Shown here in pieces: positions 18,501 through 26,088 of a DNA stretch of 64,000 nucleotides; within the stretch, counting starts at the first letter, position 1; every line of letters starts with the position of its first letter. The translations under genes were made by a program, and so were the position numbers. The notes beneath the pieces are model-generated. The model saw only the letters and a program-made list of their open reading frames with translations. It had not been told where the DNA came from and made no database searches. Source of the DNA: Chitinimonas prasina (GTDB taxonomy: Bacteria > Pseudomonadota > Gammaproteobacteria > Burkholderiales > Chitinimonadaceae); the NCBI RefSeq assembly GCF_030160395.1, contig NZ_BSOG01000003.1, positions 1 through 64,000 on the forward strand, given 5' to 3'.

Positions 18501-18948
18501 GTCTGCCATGGCGCCCCGCCAACTGCATTTCGAGGTGACCGAAACCGCGCTGATGAATCAGCTGTCGGTGGCATCCCATATACTCAAGACCCTGCGGGAG
18601 CTGGGTTGCAAGGTCGCGCTGGACGACTTCGGCGCCGGCTTGAGTTCCTTCAACTACCTCAAGCACTTTGCTGTCGACATCATCAAGATAGACGGCAGCT
18701 TTGTCCGCAATCTGGATCGCAATCCCACCGATGCCGCCATCGTCGCCACCATCAACCAACTGGCCCATCAGCTGGGAGCCGCAACGGTAGGGGAGTTTGT
18801 CGAGTCGCAGGAGATATTCGATTGCCTGGCCAAGCTGGGCGTGGACTACGCCCAAGGCTATGCGGTGGGCCGGCCCATCGCACTCGATACGGTGCTGGCC
18901 GAGCTGCAGGCAGGCAGCAAGGTGCGCCAGATCCGCGGGGTACGCTGA
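15589..18948 (+). CDS. MASE1-PAS-PAS-PAS-GGDEF-EAL cyclic-di-GMP signalling protein
   Basis: A 1119-residue inner-membrane sensor. Residues 1-290 form about eight membrane helices of MASE1 type (GIAGLWLPNALGIVAL, AANLVEILIGYWAL). Three PAS-like domains follow at about 295-415, 425-540 and 545-675. Then comes a diguanylate cyclase domain with intact GGDEF (760-764) and an inhibitory RxxD site (RNSD) five residues before it, and a phosphodiesterase domain from about 858. The EAL signature reads ELL (E892), but the other catalytic residues are present: INLSANS, FEVTET, LDDFGAG, IKIDG, EFVES. Both activities could be functional. GAGGAG seven bases before ATG 15589 sets the start. The gene is monocistronic. 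Confidence 0.9.
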   Translation: MSPALRQDLLTLTLPLFLLYFVLSSLCVGLFKLSGGIAGLWLPNALGIVALLHFPGKWSLILPPVALANLLANLAFGASLQLTLFFVAANLVEILIGYWALRVHNISTAFDSDMSSTVRVLWAGVFMPPLLASVIGAAAFGTGELATFQHNWLRWYVSDTIGLLVMLPLLLNSSREAWRNHLAGRQSGDVVMLLALTMGTAYFSLVHLPYPFAYIMLPLLLVALRLSVFGTALIGGVNALFILTLIGLDWLSPAGAREASTPLHHLPIALTLVPAYFLAVVIEQLRASRAQAAISEARFRGAMEFSAIGMALVSLEGHWLKVNPTLCGWLGYTEQELATMRFQDVTYPDDLQDDLDLVHDILSGRINTYKMEKRYICRNGRVLWVELAVSVVRDEAGTPLYFVSQIENIDQRKRAEEALQLDRARLEQLAQGNGLGQWSWDAERGLLWDGRMHALHAVTEANFRPALKTWAYLMHPLDGEGFEHAVRFAANGETQLDVEVRVVLPRGDMRHLRVAAKLLPGRPGSPAQLLGSCCDMTDARRAKEMLFQAQERLQTTIAAISDAVLLTDALCTVSYMNPAAEAMTGWTLAMAKGVPYEQVFRALHSETGEPVGSPIKLSLQQMHGFCRDEGVTLISKTGERYEIRHTAAPVRASNGEVTGAVLVWHDQTSSHKLQKELSFSATHDALTGVYNRARFEQELQRAVVNAGERNCQHALCFIDIDHFKVVNDSAGHAAGDMLLRELALLLMEQVRNSDTIARIGGDEFALLLLNCDLGKAQEMGNKIIQAVTSLRFPWEGHVYVVGASIGIAPILPSTQGTGEIMGQADVACYAAQQAGGNRVSLYYAGQDDVKRQHHEILLASGLREALEKHRFTLYAQEIVPTASHADFHRHFELLLRMYDHDGGLMSPGVFIPAAERFGLMGSIDRWVIQEVLGNLGPALAAHSHVSVGINLSANSFNDAQFLPYLLQQIAQSAMAPRQLHFEVTETALMNQLSVASHILKTLRELGCKVALDDFGAGLSSFNYLKHFAVDIIKIDGSFVRNLDRNPTDAAIVATINQLAHQLGAATVGEFVESQEIFDCLAKLGVDYAQGYAVGRPIALDTVLAELQAGSKVRQIRGVR

Positions 18949-18956
18949 CTACGGGG

Positions 18957-19196
18957 TCAGAGTCGCCCTTGCGCGGGTTTCTTGTCGGGCGGCGGTTGGC
19001 CATCCTCGAACAGAAACAGCAACTGGCTGCTACGTGCGGTTTTGGATCGCAACCCCGCCGCGCGCTGTGCTTGCACGCTGGTGGCCTGGGTGGCCTCTTG
19101 CACGGCCATCTCCAACTGGGGTGCCACCGTCGGCAGATGGCTGCCAGGTAGGCCAAGCAGGGCGATCCATATCCAAGGTCGGGAGAGGTAGTGCAT
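18957..19196 (-). CDS. Small exported protein, hypothetical
   Basis: A 79-residue reading frame starts MHYLSRPWIWIALLGLPGS, which resembles a short signal sequence, followed by a Gln/Ala-rich polar segment (EMAVQEATQATSVQAQRAA) and a proline/lysine tail. AGGGGA six bases before the ATG is a good ribosome site, the main reason for calling it. It converges on the GGDEF-EAL gene with only eight bases between stops. No family was recognised. Confidence 0.4.
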   Translation of the reverse strand: MHYLSRPWIWIALLGLPGSHLPTVAPQLEMAVQEATQATSVQAQRAAGLRSKTARSSQLLFLFEDGQPPPDKKPAQGRL

Positions 19197-19270
19197 GCTC
19201 GTCCCCTTGCGTGGTGAGCGCAGGTACTACGTGCGCAGCTTGATCATCGCCCTCCCAACCTTGATGCAAT

Positions 19271-19561
19271 CTGGGCGGGGGATTAAAGGGCGTTAATCTG
19301 GGACGTGTGCCGGGTGACCAGGCCTTGTCTCCGCCTGCCTTTTGGGCAAAGTGATGGGACCATTTCGAGGCTGGGAAGGCCAGCTACTGGACGATCTTGG
19401 GCGGCGTAGGCAGTGTCGAGGCGTTCCGTATCCCGGCCCGTAACTTTAGTGGCATGGGCCTGCGCCGGCTCGATGTTGAGCAGCAGCTGTGGCCCGACTA
19501 GTGGGGGAATGCCTGAAGCGGCGCGCTGACGTCACCGGGATTTCAGTGGGCCAGCCATGGT
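19271..19561 (+). pseudogene. Decayed DUF1579-like (lipocalin-like) gene
   Basis: One frame reads as protein through three stops: PGDQALSPPAFWAK, stop (19352), WDHFEAGKASYWTILGG, VGSVEAFRIPARNFSG, MGLRRLDVEQQLWPD, stop (19499), WGNA, stop (19514), SGALTSPGFQ. The pattern W-x2-F, ILGGVGSVE, GxxLRxxDxxxxLW(S/P)D, (W/G)NAxSG is that of DUF1579-like proteins, which read through these points without stops. No initiation region is evident. It looks like a gene disabled by several nonsense changes, between the GGDEF-EAL protein and the DUF1801 gene. Its family assignment is from memory of the motif. Confidence 0.5.
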
Positions 19562-19672
19562 CAGCGTTGCTGCTGGCAAATGGGCGCCAGCGCCCCTGGT
19601 TGGCCAGGGGCTTGAGGGCATTCTACCGAGCAACTTTGTCTTGGCTAGGTCGGCAAAGGAACCCGATACAGC

Positions 19673-20074
19673 ATGATGATCCCTTTAATGCGATTTCCCA
19701 CTGCCGTCAGGCACGACCCAGCCATCGAAACCTGGATGCAAGCCCATCCGGGCGAGTTGGGGGAAATCGCGCAGCACTGGTTTGCCCTGATCCGCAGCTG
19801 TGGCGACGATGTGCGGGAGCTATTGCACGATGGCCATCCCACTGCCTGCGTGGGCGATGCGGCGTTTGCCTATGTCAATGCCTTTACCGCCCACGTCAAT
19901 GTCGGCTTTTTTCGTGGTGCCGAGTTGGCCGACCCAGGGCATCTGCTGGAAGGCACGGGCAAGTACATGCGCCATGTCAAGCTACGGCCTGGCCAATCCC
20001 TAGACAGCCGGGCCTTGCTGGTGCTGGTTGAAACGGCTTATCGGGACATGCAGGCGCGTTTGCAGGAAGAGTAG
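19673..20074 (+). CDS. DUF1801 family protein
   Basis: A 133-residue cytoplasmic protein with the DUF1801 (YdhG-like) pattern: RELLHDGHPTACVGDAAFAYVNAFTAHVNVGFFRG, then LLEGTGKYMRHVKLRPGQ, and a closing helix ETAYRDMQARLQEE. The family is uncharacterised and usually sits alone. ATG at 19673, 19676 or 19688 could start it; AAAGGA lies 13 bases before the first. It follows the decayed DUF1579-like gene. Confidence 0.8.
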   Translation: MMIPLMRFPTAVRHDPAIETWMQAHPGELGEIAQHWFALIRSCGDDVRELLHDGHPTACVGDAAFAYVNAFTAHVNVGFFRGAELADPGHLLEGTGKYMRHVKLRPGQSLDSRALLVLVETAYRDMQARLQEE

Positions 20075-20169
20075 TGCTGCTGTGCTACAGGCCTTTGGAT
20101 GGCCGTGATGGGCAATCCCCCAAACGGGCTGGGCGCACCTGCCAGCGCGCATGCCAATTAGTACCAGTC

Positions 20170-20216
20170 TCACTCATATGGGTGATTCTTTGCCCTGGTG
20201 GCACTCATATTATATT
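20170..20216 (+). promoter_or_regulatory. Candidate promoter with direct repeat and palindrome
   Basis: TTTGCC (20189-20194) and TATATT (20211-20216), 16 bases apart, resemble a sigma-70 promoter in the only AT-rich part of this region, about 90 bases before the exported peptidase-like gene. TCACTCATATGGGTGA (20170-20185) is a near-palindrome, and its CACTCATAT recurs at 20202-20210, 31 bases on (about three helical turns). These could be regulator sites. Confidence 0.4.
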
Positions 20217-20304
20217 TTCCGTACGAGAACCCACGCCAAGACCAAGGGATGGATGCCGTTACCCCTGGCAATGGCGGGCAGCCGACGCAAGGCAAGGAGG
20301 AATC

Positions 20305-21888
20305 ATGTTACGCCATACTGGTTTTATCCGTCTGATGCTGGCCTGTGCGTGGCTGGCCTTGTTTAACGTACAGGTGCTGGCCGGCCCGGATTATCTGGCC
20401 AGCGGCACCTTTGCCCTGCGCAGCAATAGCGATTACCGCTATCTCTCCATCAGGGATGCGGTGCCGGCTGTGGGGTCGATTGCCTCCATGTCCCGATTCA
20501 ACGCGGGAGAGACGAATCGCCATACCTGGCGTTTTATCCCCAAGGCCGACGGTTTCTACCAGATCAAGTCGCAAACCGGCTTCTTCCTGACCCAGAAACG
20601 CCTGCTGGTGCCGACGCTGGACCCAGACCTGGAAGAGGACAGCCAGCTGTGGCGGGTGGTTGATGCGGGCGATGGCTTTTACACCATCCAATCCAAGACC
20701 AATAAATACCTGGCGGTGACGGATGCCCGGCGGCGGGACGGCGGCATTGTCAGCTTCACCAATAGCATCAGCTACACCGATACCCAGAAATGGCACCTGA
20801 TCAAGTGGACCGGAGATGGCAGGCAGATGACCAGTTTTATGCCGGGCACGCATGGTTTCAAGTTCGCCAATACCTTTCAGGGGGTGGACGCCAGCTATGC
20901 CTACGGCGGCCTGTGTGGTGGCATGGTCTACAGCGCCATGGATTATTTCAGCCTGGGCATGGCTATCCCACCGCAGACCTATACACCGGCCAACCGCACG
21001 CCCTTGCAGTCGCACATCTATGCGCGGCAGAACAAGGCCGCCATGGAAAACCAGTTGGACAAATGGATGGAGCTTAGGCTGAACCCATTCGGCTGGCGTG
21101 ATGCGGAATTCTTTGAATGGGGCTTGCGTGGCAGCGGCGGTGGCCGGCTGCAGGAGCTGCAGGAAATGATCAATAGCGCCAAGCCAGCGCCGCTGGGCCT
21201 GTATGAGGGGGGCACGACCAATTTCGAGGGATGGAAGGCCGGCGATCACCAGGTGCTGGCCGTAGGCTATGCGCTGGGCCGCTACCGGGGCGATCTGGGC
21301 AGCCACAAGCAGGATCTGAAAATCTTTGTCTACGACCCCAACTACCCAGGCCAGACCATGACCATGGTGCCCGATGTGACACGCAAGGCCTTCTTCTATG
21401 TCGAAGACCCTGCCGTACGCCGCACCTACTTTGTCGACCGCAAATACGCCGCCGTGACCCCGCCCAGGCTGGATGCACTGGCCGCCAACGAACCAGATGG
21501 CAGCATACGGCACATCTATGCCAGCTTCCGTACCGGCGGAGACGATCTGCGCGGCGGTAATGACAATGTGAATGTGATTGTCAGCTACACCGACGGCAGC
21601 TCGCAGACCTTCCTCGACGTCAACCGGCAGGCAAGGTGGATAGACAACTATGAGGAGACGGTGCCCCTGGTACTGAACCGGCCCGTCCGCAAGGCCGATA
21701 TCACCAGCTTTGTGCTGACCACGACATTCGGTGGCGGCATAGGCGGCGATAACTGGAACCTGGATTCGTTCCGGGTCACTAATGGCGGCAATATCGAACT
21801 GATATGCGCAGGCTGCCGGGCAGAAGACCCGAAGCCGCTGAAACGGTTTACCGGTGACAACCAGTATTTGCGTATGCCGATGCGGTAG
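20305..21888 (+). CDS. Exported multidomain protein with putative papain-like cysteine peptidase core
   Basis: The 527-residue protein has a signal peptide (LMLACAWLALFNVQVLAG). Residues 30-175 form a three-fold beta-trefoil-like region with repeated FYQIKSQTGFFL / FYTIQSKTNKYLAV units typical of ricin-type or fascin-like lectin domains. The middle holds GGLCGGMVYSAMDYF (C204), GDHQVLAVGY (H315) and VYDPNYPG (D344), in the Cys-His-Asp order of papain-like peptidases. The last 115 residues (FRTGGDDLRGGNDNVNV, GGIGGDNWNLDSFRVT) form a separate beta domain. AAGGAGG before ATG 20305 fixes the start. It is likely secreted or periplasmic and could act on a host or environmental protein. Peptidase activity is inferred only from the residue pattern. 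Confidence 0.7.
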   Translation: MLRHTGFIRLMLACAWLALFNVQVLAGPDYLASGTFALRSNSDYRYLSIRDAVPAVGSIASMSRFNAGETNRHTWRFIPKADGFYQIKSQTGFFLTQKRLLVPTLDPDLEEDSQLWRVVDAGDGFYTIQSKTNKYLAVTDARRRDGGIVSFTNSISYTDTQKWHLIKWTGDGRQMTSFMPGTHGFKFANTFQGVDASYAYGGLCGGMVYSAMDYFSLGMAIPPQTYTPANRTPLQSHIYARQNKAAMENQLDKWMELRLNPFGWRDAEFFEWGLRGSGGGRLQELQEMINSAKPAPLGLYEGGTTNFEGWKAGDHQVLAVGYALGRYRGDLGSHKQDLKIFVYDPNYPGQTMTMVPDVTRKAFFYVEDPAVRRTYFVDRKYAAVTPPRLDALAANEPDGSIRHIYASFRTGGDDLRGGNDNVNVIVSYTDGSSQTFLDVNRQARWIDNYEETVPLVLNRPVRKADITSFVLTTTFGGGIGGDNWNLDSFRVTNGGNIELICAGCRAEDPKPLKRFTGDNQYLRMPMR

Positions 21889-21958
21889 CGATAGCCGGCG
21901 TCGGCAAGCAGGCAGGCTTGCGTAGGGGAGAGGCCCTGGTGGATAGGCCGGTAGGAGG

Positions 21959-21984
21959 AGCCCCTGCTATTAGCGGGGGCTTTT
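21959..21984 (+). terminator. Rho-independent terminator after the exported protein gene
   Basis: AGCCCCTGCTA (21959-21969) pairs with TAGCGGGGGCT (21971-21981), allowing one G-U pair, and is followed by TTT. It lies 70 bases after the stop codon and also faces the convergent MOSC gene. Confidence 0.75.
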
Positions 21985-22009
21985 CTCCTGGCGGCAATCG
22001 GCGTGCATT

Positions 22010-22468
22010 CTATGTCGCCGTCTCAATACGCGCGCCACGGGCAATCTCGCCGCCACTGATCACATCGGCACGCAGCCCACCACGGTGTACCCAGTACTTG
22101 ATGACCTCGGCTGGCGTCAGGGATGCACTGCTGAGGTTGTTGCCCACCAGGATGCAAGGCTCGCACAACTCGACACCGCGCAGCCTTACCGGGCCGATGG
22201 TGAACTCCACATTCACCAGATCGTTCAAGCGCAGGCCCCGGGTGACCAGATTACGGCGCGTTATCGACAGGTCGGGCGTGCGCAATTGCGCCGCGCAGAA
22301 CTGCTCTATCACCTCGGCCTCGACCAAGGTCAGGTTTTGGCCTGGGTAAGTATGCTTGCCGAAATAGCGGTCGCCTAGAATGCCCATGCCGCTATGGAGC
22401 GTGATGTGTTCGCACTCCTCTTGCGCGACGCCGCGCTCCGGGCTGATGAAGATACGTTCGACGATCAC
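22010..22468 (-). CDS. MOSC domain protein
   Basis: A 152-residue stand-alone MOSC (molybdenum cofactor sulfurase C-terminal) domain, with GILGDRYFGKHTYPGQNLTLVE, RRNLVTRGLRLNDLV and the conserved cysteine segment VELCEPCILVG. MOSC proteins bind the molybdenum cofactor or sulfur/N-hydroxylated substrates; YiiM-type members reduce N-hydroxylated compounds. This one is shorter than YiiM. The start is a GTG at 22468 with AGGAG six to seven bases upstream; an ATG just before it is out of frame and stops after two codons. It stands alone. Confidence 0.85.
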   Translation of the reverse strand: MIVERIFISPERGVAQEECEHITLHSGMGILGDRYFGKHTYPGQNLTLVEAEVIEQFCAAQLRTPDLSITRRNLVTRGLRLNDLVNVEFTIGPVRLRGVELCEPCILVGNNLSSASLTPAEVIKYWVHRGGLRADVISGGEIARGARIETAT

Positions 22469-22590
22469 TGCATGCTCCTGATGTACAGCTTTGTTTGATC
22501 AAACTTGCTTCGAGCGCCAAAAACTGGCGTGTAGTGCGCGTGATCAGGTCGGCTAGGAGCACAGTCATCCATTTGACGTTCCTGGCTTTA

Positions 22591-22617
22591 CTGTTCTAAA
22601 GACTTTGAACAGGCTCT
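22591..22617. repeat. Dispersed palindromic repeat, copy B (partial)
   Basis: The arm AAAGACTTTGAACAGGCTCT (22598-22617) is the complement of the CCTGTTC-containing arms of copies A and C. Only a short CTGTTC remains of the opposite arm (22591-22596). It lies just after the stop of the ankyrin gene. Confidence 0.6.
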
Positions 22618-22623
22618 AAGCAT

Positions 22624-24327
22624 TCAGCGCCCGATTTTCTCCAACCGGTACGCCATCTCCTCAGCAACTTCCTCGTTGCTGGATTGGGCATGCTGCCTGA
22701 TCAGGTCGATGGCCTCGGGTGTTCCAATATCCGCTAACGCATGGCTGAACCACTTCGCGATCACACCGTCTTCCGAGCTGGTGTAGCCAAGAAAGCCGAA
22801 CCCATTTTCCAGTATTTGTTGAATGTAGGGCACGCTGGTCGGGCTTCTCAGCTTCTGGATTTCGCGCGTAACCGCCTGGTGTTGCTTATGGCTCGGCAAG
22901 ACGAGGAGACGGTTCAGTGTATCGGCTCTGATGGCCGGGTCGCGTATCGCACAGGCTATGCAGAGCATGAATGATTCGGTATCCCAATCTTCGGTGGCCG
23001 TCATCTCTTGCAGGATGAACTCCTTGATCGTGGCAGAGGTAACGCTGGCCAGCTTATCTTGATGAAGCGGAGCGCTTCCGTATTGATCGAGTTGGTGGCG
23101 AAGGTACTCATCGACGTGCAGGAATTCCTTAGTGACATGCTCGAACCTGGGTAGCTCAAGCAGCGCAACGATATCGACCTGCTCTCGCGCCTGTGCCAGC
23201 GAAACCGGCGTGTGCCCAAGTGCTTCCGCATGAGGATCGGCACCATGCTTCAGCAGCGAGTGCACGATATCGATGAGACCCATTTCTGCGGCGCGGTGCA
23301 ATGCGGTGAAGCCCCGGAAATCCCCAGCGTTGGCCTTGGCACCGCGGCTAAGCAGGAAATCCACCTGCTCCTGCGACTTGCGCTGGACTGCCTCCATGAG
23401 TGGCGTTGCGCCCTCGTTGGATTGTGCATCGATCGTCGCGCGGTTATCTAGCAGCAGCGGTGCTGACGACACTTGGTTTGAAGCCAAGGCCCAGTGAAGG
23501 GCCGTGCGGCCATCCTTGTCGGGTGCATCGACATGGATTGTTTCCAAGGCGAGGCGCATGCCGTCAAGGTCGATTCTGGCGGCCGCGATGTGAAGCAGCG
23601 AATAGCTGCTCAGCGATTTGATCGCCATCGATGGTGCCGGTAGACCTGCGGTGGCACAGAATGCGCGGTTGCCGAAGCTCGAGAAACACCACGCGGCGGC
23701 TCGTGCCGGCTCGTCGGCCAGAAAATCCGGCAAGGGCGTGGGGAAGGGCGCCTCTTGGACATGACTTCGCAGCAGGAAGTCCAGCATGCGAGCGGTGAAC
23801 GCCGGAGTTTCGTATTCATCGCTGAAGCTGCCATCGACCTGGTGGATTTCCAGAGTGTCCTTGTGCGTGCGTACATGCGCGACGATGGCGACTTTGCGCG
23901 TCCAGCTGCGGACACAGATGATCTTCTGCTGGCGGTAGAAGATGGCCCACTTTTCTTCCATCGTCTGAGGTACGAACAAGACGCCTTCGTGCAAAGGCCT
24001 GTCGATACGGAAATGCAGGCTGATGGGTACGGTTCTCTGGACCATGGTGGGTTGGCCGATGAAGCTGGTACCGTCGTCCTGACCGAAGGAAACAGCATTG
24101 GCCGCACACTGTGGGTCCTGGCTGGTCGAGATTATGGTCAGTGTGAAAGGACGCACGTCGAACATAGCAACAGCCCACGGGGATTTGCTGTCGGGGATAA
24201 ACGGAATTTCCGGGCCAGTTTGCTGAGATGATTGACTTGCCGGAGCCGGAGCCGGAGCCGGAGCGCCGGGCGCGACAGCTTTGATGGAGGCTAGTCCGAA
24301 GAGCCCTTTGATTATTTCCCAGTTCAT
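22624..24327 (-). CDS. Ankyrin-repeat protein with unknown N-terminal domain
   Basis: A 567-residue protein. Residues 18-30 are an Ala-Pro run coded by a hexanucleotide repeat, and about 45-215 form an unrecognised domain. About four ankyrin repeats follow (SLLHIAAARIDLDGMRLALE; DGRTALHWALASNQVSSAPLL; GATPLMEAVQRKSQEQVDFLL; GFTALHRAAEMGLIDIVHSLL). The C-terminal 150 residues suggest HEAT-like helices (IRDPAIRADTLNRLLVL, DIGTPEAIDLIRQHA). It is probably cytoplasmic and acts by binding proteins. Base composition is lower in GC than the neighbours, and no ribosome site precedes the ATG. The frame stays open for about 60 codons upstream, reading protein-like (LSQEQIKNVEHTYIPIGERC), so the true 5' end may be lost or use an unusual start. 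Confidence 0.7.
   Translation of the reverse strand: MNWEIIKGLFGLASIKAVAPGAPAPAPAPASQSSQQTGPEIPFIPDSKSPWAVAMFDVRPFTLTIISTSQDPQCAANAVSFGQDDGTSFIGQPTMVQRTVPISLHFRIDRPLHEGVLFVPQTMEEKWAIFYRQQKIICVRSWTRKVAIVAHVRTHKDTLEIHQVDGSFSDEYETPAFTARMLDFLLRSHVQEAPFPTPLPDFLADEPARAAAWCFSSFGNRAFCATAGLPAPSMAIKSLSSYSLLHIAAARIDLDGMRLALETIHVDAPDKDGRTALHWALASNQVSSAPLLLDNRATIDAQSNEGATPLMEAVQRKSQEQVDFLLSRGAKANAGDFRGFTALHRAAEMGLIDIVHSLLKHGADPHAEALGHTPVSLAQAREQVDIVALLELPRFEHVTKEFLHVDEYLRHQLDQYGSAPLHQDKLASVTSATIKEFILQEMTATEDWDTESFMLCIACAIRDPAIRADTLNRLLVLPSHKQHQAVTREIQKLRSPTSVPYIQQILENGFGFLGYTSSEDGVIAKWFSHALADIGTPEAIDLIRQHAQSSNEEVAEEMAYRLEKIGR
24239..24267. repeat. Hexanucleotide tandem repeat inside the ankyrin gene
   Basis: Four copies of GCCGGA run in tandem and code for Pro-Ala dipeptides in the linker of the ankyrin protein. 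Slippage in whole units would keep the frame and change the linker length. Confidence 0.75.
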
Positions 24328-24658
24328 GCGCTTGGTCGTAAGGTTTGAGATCGACTTATTGTCTCGCTTATCTGCGGTTAGTCGCCACCAAACTCGTAAC
24401 GAAGCACATCTTTCACCAATTGGGATGTACGTATGTTCGACGTTCTTGATCTGCTCCTGGCTGAGCGGAGGGTTAGAGCGAAGGCAGCATGAATACTGGA
24501 GTTGAAAGCAAAGAAGCCTAGGCAGGGCCTAGGCTTTTTGCGTTTTCATCAATGGTGTCAATGGATCAGAGAGGCTTTCCCAAAAAGGGGAAGCAGAGCG
24601 TGGCCGCTGCGGCCATTCTTTAGTTCCCGTCACACCTTATACTTAATTGGAGCGTTCG
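24328..24658. other. Intergenic region between ankyrin gene and tRNA-Ala
   Basis: About 330 bp. It holds the upstream open frame of the ankyrin gene on the minus strand (24328 to about 24510) and one strong hairpin. No plus-strand gene is supported. Confidence 0.4.
24514..24540. terminator. Perfect 10-bp terminator hairpin
   Basis: AAGCCTAGGC (24514-24523) pairs with GCCTAGGCTT (24527-24536) around AGG. The plus strand ends in TTTTTG and the minus strand in a T-rich TTCTTTGC. As no plus-strand gene precedes it, it more likely ends the tRNA-Ala transcript, which runs on the minus strand. Confidence 0.7.
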
Positions 24659-24734
<76 letters not shown>

Positions 24735-24831
24735 ATGTGGGGTAAATATAGCGTGGCGTGCGTGGCGCCGACAAGGTGGCGCGGATTCTGGCAGAATCGA
24801 CTGGAGCCAAGATCTGACGGAGCAATCAGCA

Positions 24832-26088
24832 ATGGACGTGCAGTCGTACATGAATGAGTTGGGGCGGGCGGCGCGGGCGGCTTCGCGTTTGCTGGCGCGG
24901 GCGGATACCAATGCCAAGAACGCGGCCTTGCTGGCCATTGCGGCGGGCATAGAGCGCGATGCGGCGATACTGCTGGCGGCCAATGCGGCCGATATGGCGG
25001 CGGCGCAGGCGGCGGGGCTGGAGCCGGCCTTGCTGGACAGGCTGGCGCTGACGCCCAAGGGCGTGGCCAGCATGGCCGAGGGCTTGCGGCAGATCGCCAC
25101 CCTGCCAGACCCGGTGGGGGAGATGAGTGACTTTGCTTACCGCCCCAGCGGCATACAGGTGGGCAAGATGCGGGTGCCCCTGGGGGTGATAGGCATCATC
25201 TACGAGGCGCGGCCGAATGTGACGGCGGATGCGGCGGGACTGTGCCTGAAATCGGGCAATGCGGCGATTCTGCGCGGTGGCTCGGAGGCGGCCCGTTGCA
25301 ACCAGGCGCTGGCGGCGCTGGTGCGCGAGGGTTTGCGCAGCGCGGGCCTGCCGGAGGCGGCGGTGCAGGTGGTGGAGACCACCGACCGTGCGGCCGTGGG
25401 CGCGCTGATTACCATGAGCGAGTATGTGGACGTGATCGTGCCGCGTGGTGGCAAGGGTTTGATCGAGCGGGTGAGCCGTGAGGCGCGAGTGCCGGTGATC
25501 AAGCATCTGGACGGTGTCTGCCATGTGTATATCGACGACGAGGCGGACCCGGACAAGGCGCTACGGATTGCCGACAATGCCAAGACCCATCGCTACGGCA
25601 CCTGCAACACCATGGAGACCTTGCTGGTGAACGACAATGTGGCTGAGCTGGTGCTGCCGCCGCTGGCTGAGATCTACCGTGCCAAGGGGGTGGAGCTGCG
25701 GGGCTGTCCGCGCACCCGTAATGTGCTGCCGGATGTGCTGGCGGCGACCGAGGCCGATTGGTCTGCCGAATACCTGGCGCCGATACTTGCGATCAAGGTG
25801 GTGGAAGACCTGGATGCGGCGATTGCCCATATCAATGACTATGGCAGCCACCATACCGATGCCATCGTCACCGAGAATTACAGCAAGGCCAGGCGCTTTT
25901 TGCGCGAGGTGGATTCGGCCAGTGTGATGGTGAATGCCTCGACCCGCTTTGCCGATGGCTTTGAATATGGCTTGGGGGCCGAGATTGGTATCTCGACCGA
26001 CAAGATACATGCCCGTGGCCCGGTGGGGCTGGATGGCTTGACCAGTCAGAAGTGGGTGGTGCTGGGTGACGGCCAGATTCGTGCGTGA
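24832..26088 (+). CDS. proA: Gamma-glutamyl phosphate reductase (proline synthesis)
   Basis: ProA reduces gamma-glutamyl phosphate to glutamate semialdehyde with NADPH, the second step from glutamate to proline. The 418-residue protein matches family length. It has the aldehyde-dehydrogenase-like fold with [20 protein letters not shown], the glycine-rich VPRGGKGLI, the catalytic cysteine in [14 protein letters not shown], and [18 protein letters not shown] near the end. The ATG has a weak ACGGAG site. proB is not adjacent. The end of proA overlaps the DUF2804 gene by 23 bases. It is the first protein gene after tRNA-Ala, which is divergent. Confidence 0.97.
   Translation: MDVQSYMNELGRAARAASRLLARADTNAKNAALLAIAAGIERDAAILLAANAADMAAAQAAGLEPALLDRLALTPKGVASMAEGLRQIATLPDPVGEMSDFAYRPSGIQVGKMRVPLGVIGIIYEARPNVTADAAGLCLKSGNAAILRGGSEAARCNQALAALVREGLRSAGLPEAAVQVVETTDRAAVGALITMSEYVDVIVPRGGKGLIERVSREARVPVIKHLDGVCHVYIDDEADPDKALRIADNAKTHRYGTCNTMETLLVNDNVAELVLPPLAEIYRAKGVELRGCPRTRNVLPDVLAATEADWSAEYLAPILAIKVVEDLDAAIAHINDYGSHHTDAIVTENYSKARRFLREVDSASVMVNASTRFADGFEYGLGAEIGISTDKIHARGPVGLDGLTSQKWVVLGDGQIRA

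Noticed and set aside
16927-18855. A 642-codon minus-strand frame opposite the GGDEF-EAL gene.
   Set aside because: Low-complexity His/Gln/Gly-rich composition typical of an antisense shadow; the plus-strand gene has full domain matches.
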